Positions 24,693 to 37,358 of a stretch of DNA of 64,000 bases are shown in pieces. The stretch is taken from contig NC_079882.1 in assembly GCF_029227915.1 (NCBI RefSeq), positions 30,744,001 to 30,808,000 on the forward strand, in the 5' to 3' direction. The stretch comes from Hydractinia symbiolongicarpus. Lineage: Eukaryota; Cnidaria; Hydrozoa; Anthoathecata; Hydractiniidae. A program made the position numbers and the translations under genes. Every line of letters begins with the position of its first letter. Position 1 is the stretch's first letter. Below the pieces are notes generated by a model. That model was given only the letters and a program-made list of their open reading frames with translations. It did not search any database and had not been told where the DNA came from.

Positions 24693-27676
24693 AGTTTTTG
24701 AAACTGTCTCTGTCTCTTCAGAGCGCGCTAACGTCTAGGATTGGCCCCACAGTAAAAAATAGCTTATTTATCTACATTTTTTAATAAAGCGCTACCACAG
24801 CGCCCAGTGGAAATGCTCTGTTCCAGCAATCATTTCAAATTAAGAAGAACGTTTTTTATTAGAGACCAGTTGTCTTATTGATCATACTTTTAGGGTCAGA
24901 ATCCAAAATCATTTCAATTAAGTCCCACAGTCAATCGTTTCATTGTTAAAAGCCGTGCAACCTAGTAGAGACAGAAAAATAACCCTAAATACATGTTGGT
25001 ACGAATATGTGACGCGACCATTGTACTTCAAGCGGACGGATACCGTTAGAAACGCACTGAAATGTAGTTTTTGAAACTGTCGCTATATCTTCAGCGCGTG
25101 CTAACGGCTAGGATTGGTCCCACAGTAAAAAATGACTTATTTATCTACATTTTTTAACAAAGCGCTATCACAGCGCCCAGTGTAATCGCTGAGTTCAAGC
25201 AATCATGTCAAATTAAGAAGAATGTTATTTCTTGGAGTCCAATTGTCTCATTTATCACATTTATAAGTTCAAAGTCCAAAATCAGTTCAATTAGGTCCCA
25301 CAGTCAATTGTTTCACTGTTAAAAGCCATGCAACCTGGTGATATCTGAAATATATCGTTAAATACATGTTGGTAGGAATATGTGACGCAACCGTTGTACT
25401 TCAAGCGGACGGATACCGTTAGAAACTCAATGAAATATAGTTTTTGAAAATGTCTAGATTTCTGCAGCGCATGCTAACGGCTAGGATTGGTCCCATAGTA
25501 AAAAATGAGTTATTTATCTAAATTTTAAAATGAAGCGCTACCACAGCGCCCAGTGTAATCGCTGAGTGCCAGCAACCTTGTCAAATTAAGAAGAACGTTT
25601 TTTCTTGGAGTCCTGTTGTCGTATTGATCATATTTCTAGGGCCAAAGTCCAAAATCATTTCAATTAGGTCCTAAAGTCAATCGTTTCATTGTTAAAAGCG
25701 ATGCAACCTAGTAGAGTCAGAAAAATAACGCAAAATACATGTTGGTACGAATATGTGACGCAACAGTTGTAACTCAAACGGACCGATACCGTTAGAAAGT
25801 AAATGAAAAGTAATTTTTGAAACGGTCTCTATTTCTTCAGCGTGCGCTATCGTCTAGGATTGGTCCCACAGTACAAAATGACTTATTTATCTAAATTTTT
25901 TAATGAAGCGCTACTGCAGCGCCCAGCGTAATTGCTGAATTCCAGAAATCGTGTCAAATTAAAGAGAATGTTTTTTCTTGCTGTCCAATTGTCTCATTCA
26001 TCACATTTATAATGTCAAAGTCCAAGATCAGTTCAATTAAGTCCCATAGTCAATCGTTTCACTGTTAAAAGCAATGCAACCTGGTAATATCTGAAACATA
26101 TCGCTGAATACATGTTGGTACAAATATGTGACGCAACACTTGTAACTCAAACGGAGTCATACCGTTACAAAGTCAATGAAATTTAGTTTTTGAAAATGTC
26201 TCTATTTCTTCAGCGCAAGCTAACGGCTAGGATTGGTCCCACAGTAAAAAATGACTTGTTTATCTAAGTTTTTAAATGAAGCGCTACCACAGCGCCCAGT
26301 GTAATCGCTGAGTTCCAGCAACCATGTCAGATTAAGAAGAACGTTTTTTTCTTGGAGTCCAGTTGTCTTATTGATCATATTTCTAGGTCCAAAGTCCAAA
26401 ATCATTTCAATTAAGTCCCACTTTCAATCGTTTCATTGTAAAAATCGATGAAACCTGGTAATATCAGAAACATATCGCTAAATACATGTTGGTACGAATA
26501 TCTGACGCAGCCGTTGTAACTTAAACGGAGTGATGCCGTTACAATGTCAACGAAATTTAGTTTTTGAAAATGTCTCTATTCCTTCAGCGCGAGCTAACGG
26601 CTAGGATTGGTCCCACAGTAAAAAATGACTGATTTATCTACATTTTTGAACAAAGCGCTATCACAGCTCCCAGTGTAATCGTTCAGTTCAAGCAATCATG
26701 TCAAGTTAAGAAAAATGTTATTTCTTGGAGTCCAATTGTCTCATTTATCACATTCATAAGTTCAAAGTCCAAAATCAGTTCCGTTAAGTCCCACAGTCAA
26801 TCGTTTCACTGTTAAATGCGATGCAATCTAGTAATATCGGAAATATATCGCTAAATACATGTTGGTACGGATATGTAACGCAACCGTTGTAGCTCAAACA
26901 GACTGATAACGTTATAAAGTCAATGAAATGTAGTTTTTGAAACTGTCTCTATTTCTTCAGAGCGCGCTAACGTCTAGGATTGGTCCCACAGTTAAAAATG
27001 GCTTATTTATCTACATTTTTTAATAAAGCGCTACCACAGTGTCCAGTGGAAATGCTCTGTTCCAGCAATCATTTCAAATTAAGAAGAACGTTTTTCTTGG
27101 AGTCCAGTTGTCTTATTGATCATATTTCTAGGGTCAAAGTCCAAAATCATTACTATTAAGTCCCACAGTCAATCGTTTGATTGTTAAAAGCGATGCAACC
27201 TAGTAGAGTCAGAAAAATAACGCTAAATACATGTTGGTACGAATATGTGACGCAACAATTGTAACTCAAACGGACCCATACCGTTAGAAAGTCAATGAAA
27301 TGTAATTTTTGAAACTGTCTCTATTCCTTCAGCGTGCGCTATCGTCTAGGATTGGTCCCTAAGTAAAAAATGGCTTATTTATCTACATTTTTTAATAAAG
27401 CGCTACCGCAGCGCCCAGTGGAAATGCTCTGTTCCAGCAATCATTTCAAATTAAGAAGAACGTTTCTTCTTGGAGTCCAGTTGTCGTATTGATCATATTT
27501 CTAGGGTCAAAGTCCAAAATCATTTCAATTAAGTCCCACAGTCAATTGTTTCACTGTTAAAAGCCATGCAACTTGGTGATATCTGAAATATATCGCTAAA
27601 TACATGTTGGTACGAATATGTGACGCAACCGTTGTACTTCAAGCGGACGGAAAACGTTAGAAACTGAATGAAATAT
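24693..27676 (+). repeat. 8-mer higher-order repeat, copy 2: C D B M I K L M
   Basis: Monomers start at 24693, 25066, 25439, 25812, 26185, 26559, 26932 and 27304. The first six copy the preceding unit. After about 26770 the sequence departs and continues as L M, as in the block at 10,525-11,642. The unit is therefore a recent duplication joined to an older K L M segment. Confidence 0.85.
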
Positions 27677-28048
27677 AGTTTTTGAAAATGTCTCTATTTC
27701 TGCGGCGCGACAAACGGCAAGGATTGCTCCCACAGTAAAAAATGACTTATTTATCTAAATTTTTAAATGAAGCGCTACCACAGCGCCCAGTGTAATCGCT
27801 GAGTTCCAGCAATCATGTCAAATTAAGAAGAATGTTATTTCTTGGAGTACAATTGCCTCATTTATCCTATTTATAAGTTCAAAGTCCAAAATCAGTTCAA
27901 TTAAGTCCCACAGTCAATCGTTTCACTGTTAAAAGCGACGCAACCTGGTAACATCAGAAACATATCTCTAAACACATGTTGGTACGAGTATGTGACGCAA
28001 CCGTTGTAACTCAAACGGACTGATAACGTTAGAAAGTCAATGAAATAT
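27677..28048 (+). repeat. Linker monomer E
   Basis: A single E monomer (tctgcggcgcgacaaac) sits between the 8-mer zone and the 2,234 bp tandem pair. The pair begins inside its tail at about 27842, where the private marker tatcctatttataag appears. Confidence 0.75.
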
Positions 28049-30075
28049 AGTTTTTGAAACTTTCTTCATTTCTTCAGTCCACGCTAACGGCTAAGATTGA
28101 TCCCACAGTACAAAATGACTTATTTATCTAAATTTTTAAAAGAAGCGCTAACGCAGCGCGCAGTGTAATCGATGAATTCTAGCAATCATGTCAAATTAAG
28201 GAGAATGTTATTTCTTGGAGTCCAATTGTCTCATTTATTACATTTATAAGTTCAAAGTCCAAAATCAGTTCAATTAAGTCCCACAGTCAATTGTTTCACT
28301 GTTAAAAGCCATGCAACCTGGTGATATCTGAAATATATCGCTAAATACATGTTGGTACGAATATGTGAAGCAACCGTTGTAGCTCAAACAGACTGATAAC
28401 GGTAAAAAGTCAATGAAATTTAGTTTTTGAAAATGTCTAGATTTCTGCAGCGCAAGCTAACGGCTAGGATTGGTCCCATAGTAAAAAATGAGTTATTTAT
28501 CTAAATTTTAAAATGACGCGCTACCACAGCACCCAGTGTAATTGCTGAGTGCCAGCAACCTTGTCAAATTAAGAAGAATGTTATTTCTTGAAGTCCAATT
28601 GGCTCATTTATCACATTTATAAGTCCAAAGTCCAAAATCAGTTCAATTAAGTCCAGAGTCAATCGTTTCACTGTCAAGCGATGCAACCTGGTAATATCAG
28701 AAACCCATCGCTAAATACACGTTGGTACGGATATGTTCCGCAACCGTTGTAGGTCAAACAGACTGATAGCGTTAGAAAGTCAATGAAATGTAGTTTTTGA
28801 AACTGTCTCTGTTTCTTCAGAGCGCGCTAACGTCTAGGATTGGCCCCACAGTAAAAAATGGCTTATTTATCTACATTTTTTAATAAAGCGCTACCACAGC
28901 GCCCAGTGGAAATGCTCTGTTCCAGCAATCATTTCAAATTAAGAAAAACGTTTTTTATTAGAGACCAGTTGTCTTATTGATCATACTTTTAGGGTCAGAA
29001 TCCAAAATCATTTCAATTAAGTCCCACAGTCAATCGTTTCATTGTTAAAAGCCGTGCAACCTAGTAGAGACAGAAAAATAACCCTAAATACATGTTGGTA
29101 CGAATATGTGACGCGACCATTGTACTTCAAGCGGACGGATACCGTTAGAAACGCACTGAAATGTAGTTTTTGAAACTGTCGCTATATCTTCAGCGCGTGC
29201 TAACGGCTAGGATTGGTCCCACAGTAAAAAATGACTTATTTATCTACATTTTTTAACAAAGCGCTATCACAGCGCCCAGTGTAATCGCTGAGTTCAAGCA
29301 ATCATGTCAAATTAAGAAGAATGTTATTTCGTGGAGTCCAATTGTCTCATTTATCACATTTATAAGTTCAAAGTCTAAAATCAGTTTCGTTAAGTACCAC
29401 AGTCAATCGTTTCACTGTTAAATGCAATGCAATCTAGTAATATCGGAAATATATCGCTAAATACATGTTGGTACGGATATGTGACGCAACCGTTGTAGCT
29501 CAAACAGACTGTTAACGTTAGAAAGTCAATGAAATGTAGTTTTTGAAACTGTCTCTATTTCTTCAGCGTGCGCAATCGTTTAGGATTGGTCCCACAGTAC
29601 AAAGTGACTTATTTATCTAAATTTTTCAATGAAGCGCTACTGCAGCGCCCAGTGTAATCGGTGAATTCCAGCAATCGTGTCAAATTAAGGAGAATGTTAA
29701 TTCTTGCAGTCCAATTGTTTCATTCATCACATTTATAATGTGAAACTCCAAAATCAGTTCAATTAAGTCCCAGAGTCAATCGTTTCACTGTTAAAAGCGA
29801 TGCAACCTGGTAATATCAGAAACATATCGCTAAATACATGTTGTTACGAATATGTGACGCAACCGTTGTAACTCAAACGGAGTGATACCGTTAGAAACTC
29901 AATGAAATATAGTTTTTGAAAATGTCTCTATTTCTGCAGCGCAACTAACGGCAAGGATTGCTCCCACAGTAAAAAATGACTTATTTATCCAAATTTTTTA
30001 ATGAAGCGCTACCACAGCGCCCAGTCTAATCGCTGAGTGCCAGCAACCTTGTCAAATTAAGAAGAATGTTATTTC
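27842..30075 (+). repeat. 2,234 bp tandem repeat, copy 1 (A B C D G H register)
   Basis: Repeat boundaries fall inside monomers. The unit runs from the tail of E through A (28049), B (28422), C (28792), D (29165), G (29538) and the front of H (29911). Private markers are shared only with the next copy: tatcctattt at about 27863, cagcacccag in B, ctgtcaagcg with a 2 bp loss at 28671, and atccaaat near 29987. These place the duplication as recent. Confidence 0.92.
28671..28680 (+). other. Private 2 bp deletion marker
   Basis: Nearly all monomers read ctgttaaaagcg, or close forms, here. This one reads ctgtcaagcg, and so does its partner at 30905-30914, 2,234 bp later. No other copy that I checked has it. 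It is a good marker for the age and borders of this duplication. Confidence 0.85.
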
Positions 30076-32309
30076 TTGGAGTACAATTGCCTCATTTATC
30101 CTATTTATAAGTTCAAAGTCCAAAATCAGTTCAATTAAGTCCCACAGTCAATCGTTTCACTGTTAAAAGCGACGCAACCTGGTAACATCAGAAACATATC
30201 TCTAAACACATGTTGGTACGAGTATGTGACGCAACCGTTGTAACTCAAACGGACTGATAACGTTAGAAAGTCAATGAAATATAGTTTTTGAAACTTTCTT
30301 CATTTCTTCAGTCCACGCTAACGGCTAAGATTGATCCCACAGTACAAAATGACTTATTTATCTAAATTTGTAAAAGAAGCGCTAACGCAGCGCGCAGTGT
30401 AATCGATGAATTCTAGCAATCATGTCAAATTAAGGAGAATGTTATTTCTTGGAGTCCAATTGTCTCATTTATTACATTTATAAGTTCAAAGTCCAAAATC
30501 AGTTCAATTAAGTCCCACAGTCAATTGTTTCACTGTTAAAAGCCATGCAACCTGGTGATATCTGAAATATATCGCTAAATACATGTTGGTACGAATATGT
30601 GAAGCAACCGTTGTAGCTCAAACAGACTGATAACGGTAAAAAGTCAATGAAATTTAGTTTTTGAAAATGTCTAGATTTCTGCAGCGCAAGCTAACGGCTA
30701 GGATTGGTCCCATAGTAAAAAATGAGTTATTTATCTAAATTTTAAAATGACGCGCTACCACAGCACCCAGTGTAATTGCTGAGTGCCAGCAACCTTGTCA
30801 AATTAAGAAGAATGTTATTTCTTGAAGTCCAATTGGCTCATTTATCACATTTATAAGTCCAAAGTCCAAAATCAGTTCAATTAAGTCCAGAGTCAATCGT
30901 TTCACTGTCAAGCGATGCAACCTGGTAATATCAGAAACCCATCGCTAAATACACGTTGGTACGGATATGTTCCGCAACCGTTGTAGGTCAAACAGACTGA
31001 TAGCGTTAGAAAGTCAATGAAATGTAGTTTTTGAAACTGTCTCTGTTTCTTCAGAGCGCGCTAACGTCTAGGATTGGCCCCACAGTAAAAAATGGCTTAT
31101 TTATCTACATTTTTTAATAAAGCGCTACCACAGCGCCCAGTGGAAATGCTCTGTTCCAGCAATCATTTCAAATTAAGAAAAACGTTTTTTATTAGAGACC
31201 AGTTGTCTTATTGATCATACTTTTAGGGTCAGAATCCAAAATCATTTCAATTAAGTCCCACAGTCAATCGTTTCATTGTTAAAAGCCGTGCAACCTAGTA
31301 GAGACAGAAAAATAACCCTAAATACATGTTGGTACGAATATGTGACGCGACCATTGTACTTCAAGCGGACGGATACCGTTAGAAACGCACTGAAATGTAG
31401 TTTTTGAAACTGTCGCTATATCTTCAGCGCGTGCTAACGGCTAGGATTGGTCCCACAGTAAAAAATGACTTATTTATCTACATCTTTTAACAAAGCGCTA
31501 TCACAGCGCCCAGTGTAATCGCTGAGTTCAAGCAATCATGTCAAATTAAGAAGAATGTTATTTCGTGGAGTCCAATTGTCTCATTTATCACATTTATAAG
31601 TTCAAAGTCTAAAATCAGTTTCGTTAAGTACCACAGTCAATCGTTTCACTGTTAAATGCAATGCAATCTAGTAATATCGGAAATATATCGCTAAATACAT
31701 GTTGGTACGGATATGTGACGCAACCGTTGTAGCTCAAACAGACTGTTAACGTTAGAAAGTCAATGAAATGTAGTTTTTGAAACTGTCTCTATTTCTTCAG
31801 CGTGCGCAATCGTTTAGGATTGGTCCCACAGTACAAAGTGACTTATTTATCTAAATTTTTCAATGAAGCGCTACTGCAGCGCCCAGTGTAATCGGTGAAT
31901 TCCAGCAATCGTGTCAAATTAAGGAGAATGTTAATTCTTGCAGTCCAATTGTTTCATTCATCACATTTATAATGTGAAACTCCAAAATCAGTTCAATTAA
32001 GTCCCAGAGTCAATCGTTTCACTGTTAAAAGCGATGCAACCTGGTAATATCAGAAACATATCGCTAAATACATGTTGTTACGAATATGTGACGCAACCGT
32101 TGTAACTCAAACGGAGTGATACCGTTAGAAACTCAATGAAATATAGTTTTTGAAAATGTCTCTATTTCTGCAGCGCAACTAACGGCAAGGATTGCTCCCA
32201 CAGTAAAAAATGACTTATTTATCCAAATCTTTAAATGAAGCGCTACCACAGCGCCCAGTCTAATCGCTGAGTGCCAGCAACCTTGTCAAATTAAGAAGAA
32301 TGTTATTTC
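30076..32309 (+). repeat. 2,234 bp tandem repeat, copy 2
   Basis: Monomers start at 30283, 30656, 31026, 31399, 31772 and 32145, each 2,234 bp after its partner. Differences from copy 1 are few: for example gtaaaag versus ttaaaag in A, and catcttttaac versus catttttt in D. At about 32310 the sequence leaves the unit (cttgaagtcc instead of cttggagtac) and enters the H C D series. Confidence 0.92.
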
Positions 32310-35300
32310 TTGAAGTCCAATTGGCTCATTTATCACATTTATAAGTCCAAAGTCCAAAATCAGTTCATTTAAGTCCAGAGTCAATCGTTTCACTGTTAAA
32401 AGCGATGCAACCTGGTAATATCAGAAACCCATCGCTAAATACACGTTGGTACGGATATGTGCCGCAACCGTTGTAGGTCAAACAGACTGATAGCGTTAGA
32501 AAGTCAATGAAATGTAGTTTTTGAAACTGTCTCTGTTTCTTCAGAGCGCCCTAACGTTTAGGATTGGCCCCACAGTAAAAAATGGCTTATTTATCTACAT
32601 TTTTTAGTAAAGCGCTACCACAGCGCACAGTGGAAATGCCCTTTTCCAGCAATCATTTCAATATAAGAAGAACGTTTTTTATTAGAGACCAGTTGTCTTA
32701 TTGATCATACTTTTAGGGTCAGAATCCAAAATCATTTCAATTAAGTCCCACAGTCAATCGTTTCATTGTTAAAAGCCGTGCAACCTAGTAGAGACAGAAA
32801 AATAACGCTAAATACATGTTGGTACGAATATGTGACGCGACCATTGTACTTCAAGCAGCCGGATACCGTTAGAAACGCACTGAAATGTAGTTTTTGAAAC
32901 TGTCGCTATATCTTCATCGCGTGCTAACGGCTAGGATTGGTCCCACAGTACAAAATGACTTATTTATCTAAATTTTTTAATGAAGCGCTACCGCAGCGCC
33001 CAGTGTAATCGCTGAATTCCAGCAATCGTGTCAACTTAAGGAGAATGTTATTTCTTGGAGTCCAATTGTCTCATTTATCACATTTATAAGTTCAAAGTCT
33101 AAAATCGGTTTCGTTAAGTCCCACAGTCAATCGTTTCACTGTTAAATGCAATGCAATCTAGTAATATCGGAAATATATCGCTAAATACATGTTGGTACGG
33201 ATATGTTACGCAACTGTTGTAGCTCAAACAGACTGTTAACGTTAGAAAGTCTATGAAATTTAGTTTTTGAAAATGTCTCTACTTCTTCAGCGCGAGCTAA
33301 CGGCTAGGATTGGTCCCACAGTAAAAAATGACTTATTTATCTAAATTTTTAAATAAAGCGCTACCACAGCCCCCAGTGTAATCGCTAAGTTCCAGCAATC
33401 ATGTCAAATTAAGAAGAATGTTATTTCTTGAAATCCAATTGCCTCATTTATCACAAATATAATTTCAAAGTCCAATATCAGTTCAATTAAGTCCCACACT
33501 CAATCGTTTCACTGTTAAAAGCCATGCAACCTGGTGATATATGAAATATATCGCTAAATACATGTTGGTACGAATATGTGACGCAACCGTTGTAGCTCAA
33601 ACGGAGTGATACCGTTAGAAAGTCTATGAAATTTAGTTTTTGAAAATGTCTCTATTTCTTCAGCGCGAGCTAACGGCTAGGATTGGTCCCACAGTAAAAA
33701 ATGACTTATTTATCTAAATTTTTAAATAAAGCGCTACCACAGCCCCCAGTGTAATCGCTAAGTTCCAGCAATCGTGTCAAATTAAGGAGAATGTTAATTT
33801 TTGCAGTCCAATTGTTTCATTCATCACATTTATAATGTCAAACTCCAAGATCAGTTCAATTAAGTCCCAGAGTCAATCGTTTCACTGTTAAAAGCGATGC
33901 AACCTGGTAATATCAGAAACATATCGCTAAATACATGTTGTTGCGAATTTGTGACGCAACCGTTGTAACTCAAACGGAGTGATACCGTTATAAACTCAAT
34001 GAAATATAGTTTTTGAAAATGTCTCTATTTCTGCAGCGCAACTAACGGCAAGGATTGCTCCCACAGTATAAAATGACTTATTTATCTAAATTTTTAAATG
34101 AAGCGCTACCACAGCGCCCAGTGTAATCGCTGAGTGCCAGCAACCTTGTCAAATTAAGAAGAATGTTATTTCTTGAAGTCCAATTGGCTCATTTATCACA
34201 TTTATAAGTCCAAAGTCCAAAATCAGTTCAATTAAGTCCAGAGTCAACCGTTTCACTGTTAAAAGCGATGCAACCTGGTAATATCAGAAACCCATCGCTA
34301 AATACACGTTGGTACGGATATGTGCCGCAACCGTTGTAGGTCAAACAGACTGATAGCGTTAGAAAGTCAATGAAATGTAGTTTTTGAAACTGTCTCTGTT
34401 TCTTCAGAGCGCCCTAACGTCTAGGATTGGTCCCACAGTAAAAAATGACTTATTTATCTAAATTTTTTGATGAAGCGCTACCGCAGAGCCCAGTGTAATC
34501 GCTGAATTCCAGCAATCGTGTCAACTTAAGGAGAATGTTATTTCTTGCAGTCCAATTGTCTCATTCATCACATTTATAATGTCAAACTCCAAAATCAGTT
34601 CAATTAAGTCCCAGAGTCAATCGTTTCACTGTTAAAAGCGATGCAACCTGGTAATATCAGAAACATATCGCTAAATACATTTTGTTACGAATATGTGACG
34701 CAACCGTTGTAACTCAAACAGAGTGATACCGTTACAAAGTCAATGAAATTTAGTTTTTGAAAATGTCTCTATTTCTTCAGCGCGAGCTAACGGCTAGGAT
34801 TGGTCCCACAGTAAAAAATGACTTATTTATCTACATTTTTTAACAAAGCGCTATCACAGCGCCCAGTGTAATCGCTGAGTTCAAGCAATCATGTCAAATT
34901 AAGAAGAATGTTATTTCGTGGATTCCAATTGTCTCATTTATCACATTTATAAGTTCAAAGTCCAAAATCAGTTTCGTTAAGTCACACAGTCAATCGTTTC
35001 ACTGTTAAATGCAATGCAATCTAGTAATATCGGAAATATATCGCTAAATACATGTTGGTACGGATATGTGACGCAACCGTTGTAGCTCTAACAGACTGTT
35101 AACGTTAGAAAGTCAATGAAATCAAGTTTTTGAAACTGTCTCTATATCTTCAGCGTGCGCTATCGTCTTCGATTGGTCCCACACTACAAAATGACTAATT
35201 TATCTAAATTTTTAAATAAAGCGCTACCACAGCGCCCAGTGTAATCGCTTAGTTCCAGCAACCATTTCAGGTTAAGAAGAATGTTATTTCTTGGAGTCCA

Positions 35301-37358
35301 ATTGGCTCATTTATCACATTTATAAGTTCAAAGTCCAAAATCAGTTCAATTAAGTCCAGAGTCAATCGTTTCACTGTTAAAAGCGATGCAACCTGGTAAT
35401 ATCAGAAACCCATCGCTAAATACACGTTGGTACGGATATGTGCCGCAACCGTTGTAGGTCAAACAGACTGATAGCGTTAGAAAGTCAATGAAATGTAGTT
35501 TTTGAAACTGTCTCTGTTTCTTCAGAGCGCGCTAACGTCTAGGATTGGCCCACAGTAAAAAATGGCTTATTTATCTACATTTTTTAATAAAGCGCTACCA
35601 CAGCGCCCAGTGGAAATGCTCTGTTCCAGCAATCATTTCAAATTAAGAAGAACGTTTTTTATTAGAGACCAGTTGTCTTATTGATCATACTTTTAGGGTC
35701 AGAATCCAAAATCATTTCAATTAAGTCCCACAGTCAATCGTTTCATTGTTAAAAGCCGTGCAACCTAGTAGAGACAGAAAAATAACCCTAAGTACATGTT
35801 GGTACGAATATGTGACGCGACCATTGTACTTCAAGCGGACGAATACCGTTAGAAACGCACTGAAATGTAGTTTTTGAAACTGTCGCTATATCTTCAGCGC
35901 GTGCTAACGGCTAGGATTGGTCCCACAGTAAAAAATGACTTATTTATCTACATTTTTTAACAAAGCGCTATCACAGCGCCCAGTGTAATCGCTTAGTTTA
36001 AGCAATCATGTCAAATTAAGAAGAATGTTATTTCGTGGAGTCCAATTGTCTCATTTATCACATTTATAAGTTCAAAGTCTAAAATCAGTTTCGTTAAGTA
36101 CCACAGTCAATCGTTTCACTGTTAAATGCAATGCAATCTAGTAATATCGGAAATATATCGCTAAATACATGTTGGTACGGATATGTGACGCAACCGTTGT
36201 AGCTCAAACAGACTGTTAACGTTAGAAAGTCAATGAAATGTAGTTTTTGAAACTGTCTCTATTTCTTCAGCGTGCGCAATCGTTTAGGATTGGTCCCACA
36301 GTACAAAGTGACTTATTTATCTAAATTTTTCAATGAAGCGCTACTGCAGCGCCCAGTGTAATCGCTGAATTCCAGCAATCGTGTCAAATTAAGGAGAATG
36401 TTAATTCTTGCAGTCCAATTGTTTCATTCATCACATTGATAATGTCAAACTCCAAAATCAGTTCAATTAAGTCCCAGAGTCAATCGTTTCACTGTTAAAA
36501 GCGATGCAACCTGGTAATATCAGAAACATATCGCTAAATACATGTTGTTACGAATTTGTGACGCAACCGTTGTAACTCAAACGGAGTGATACCGTTAGAA
36601 ACTCAATGAAATATAGTTTTTGAAAATGTCTCTATTTCTGCAGCGCAACTAACGGCAAGGATTGCTCCCACAGTATAAAATGACTTATTTATCTAAATTT
36701 TTAAATGAAGCGCTACCACAGCGCCCAGTGTAATCGCTGAGTGCCAGCAACCTTGTCAAATTAAGAAGAATGTTATTTCTTGAAGTCCAATTGGCTCATT
36801 TATCACATTTATAAGTCCAAAGTCCAAAATCAGTTCAATTAAGTCCAGAGTCAATCGTTTCACTGTTAAAAGCGATGCAACCTGGTAATATCAGAAACCC
36901 ATCGCTAATTACACGTTGGTACGGATATGTGCCGCAACTGTTGTAGGTCAAACAGACTGATAGCGTTAGAAAGTCAATGAAATGTAGTTTTTGAAACTGT
37001 CTCTGTTTCTTCAGAGCGCCCTAACGTCTAGGATTGGCCCCACAGTAAAAAATGGCTTATTTATCTACATTTTTTAATAAAGCGCTACCACAGCGCCCAG
37101 TGTAATCGCTGAGTTCAAGCAATCATGTCAAATTAAGAAGAATGTTATTTCGTGGATTCCAATTGTCTCATTTATCACATTTATAAGTTCAAAGTCCAAA
37201 ATCAGTTTCGTTAAGTCACACAGTCAATCGTTTCACTGTTAAATGCAATGCAATCTAGTAATATCGGAAATATATCGCTAAATACATGTTGGTACGGATA
37301 TGTGACGCAACCGTTGTAGCTCAAACAGACTGTTAACGTTATAAAGTCAATGAAATCA
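32310..37358 (+). repeat. Mixed block: C D I I H C I J C D G H C
   Basis: After the tail of H the monomers start at 32516, 32889, 33262, 33635, 34008, 34379, 34752, 35125, 35497, 35869, 36242, 36615 and 36986. Together with the preceding G H at 31,772, the start G H C D I repeats the first 1.86 kb of the window. A second structure is a 2,234 bp offset from the I tail and J at about 34,858 to the I tail and J at about 37,092. Confidence 0.75.
36986..37358 (+). repeat. Chimeric monomer C/I
   Basis: The front is C (ctgtctctgtttcttcagagcg). After the dyad it reads gtgtaatcgctgagttcaag and gtggattccaattg, the I tail found at 34,752, exactly 2,234 bp earlier. The switch lies near 37,080-37,100 and is the junction of a 6-monomer duplication, since J follows in both places. 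Confidence 0.75.

Noticed and set aside
28671-28680. Sequencing error at ctgtcaagcg
   Set aside because: The same 2 bp loss is present in the partner copy 2,234 bp away, so it is more likely a real change older than the duplication.
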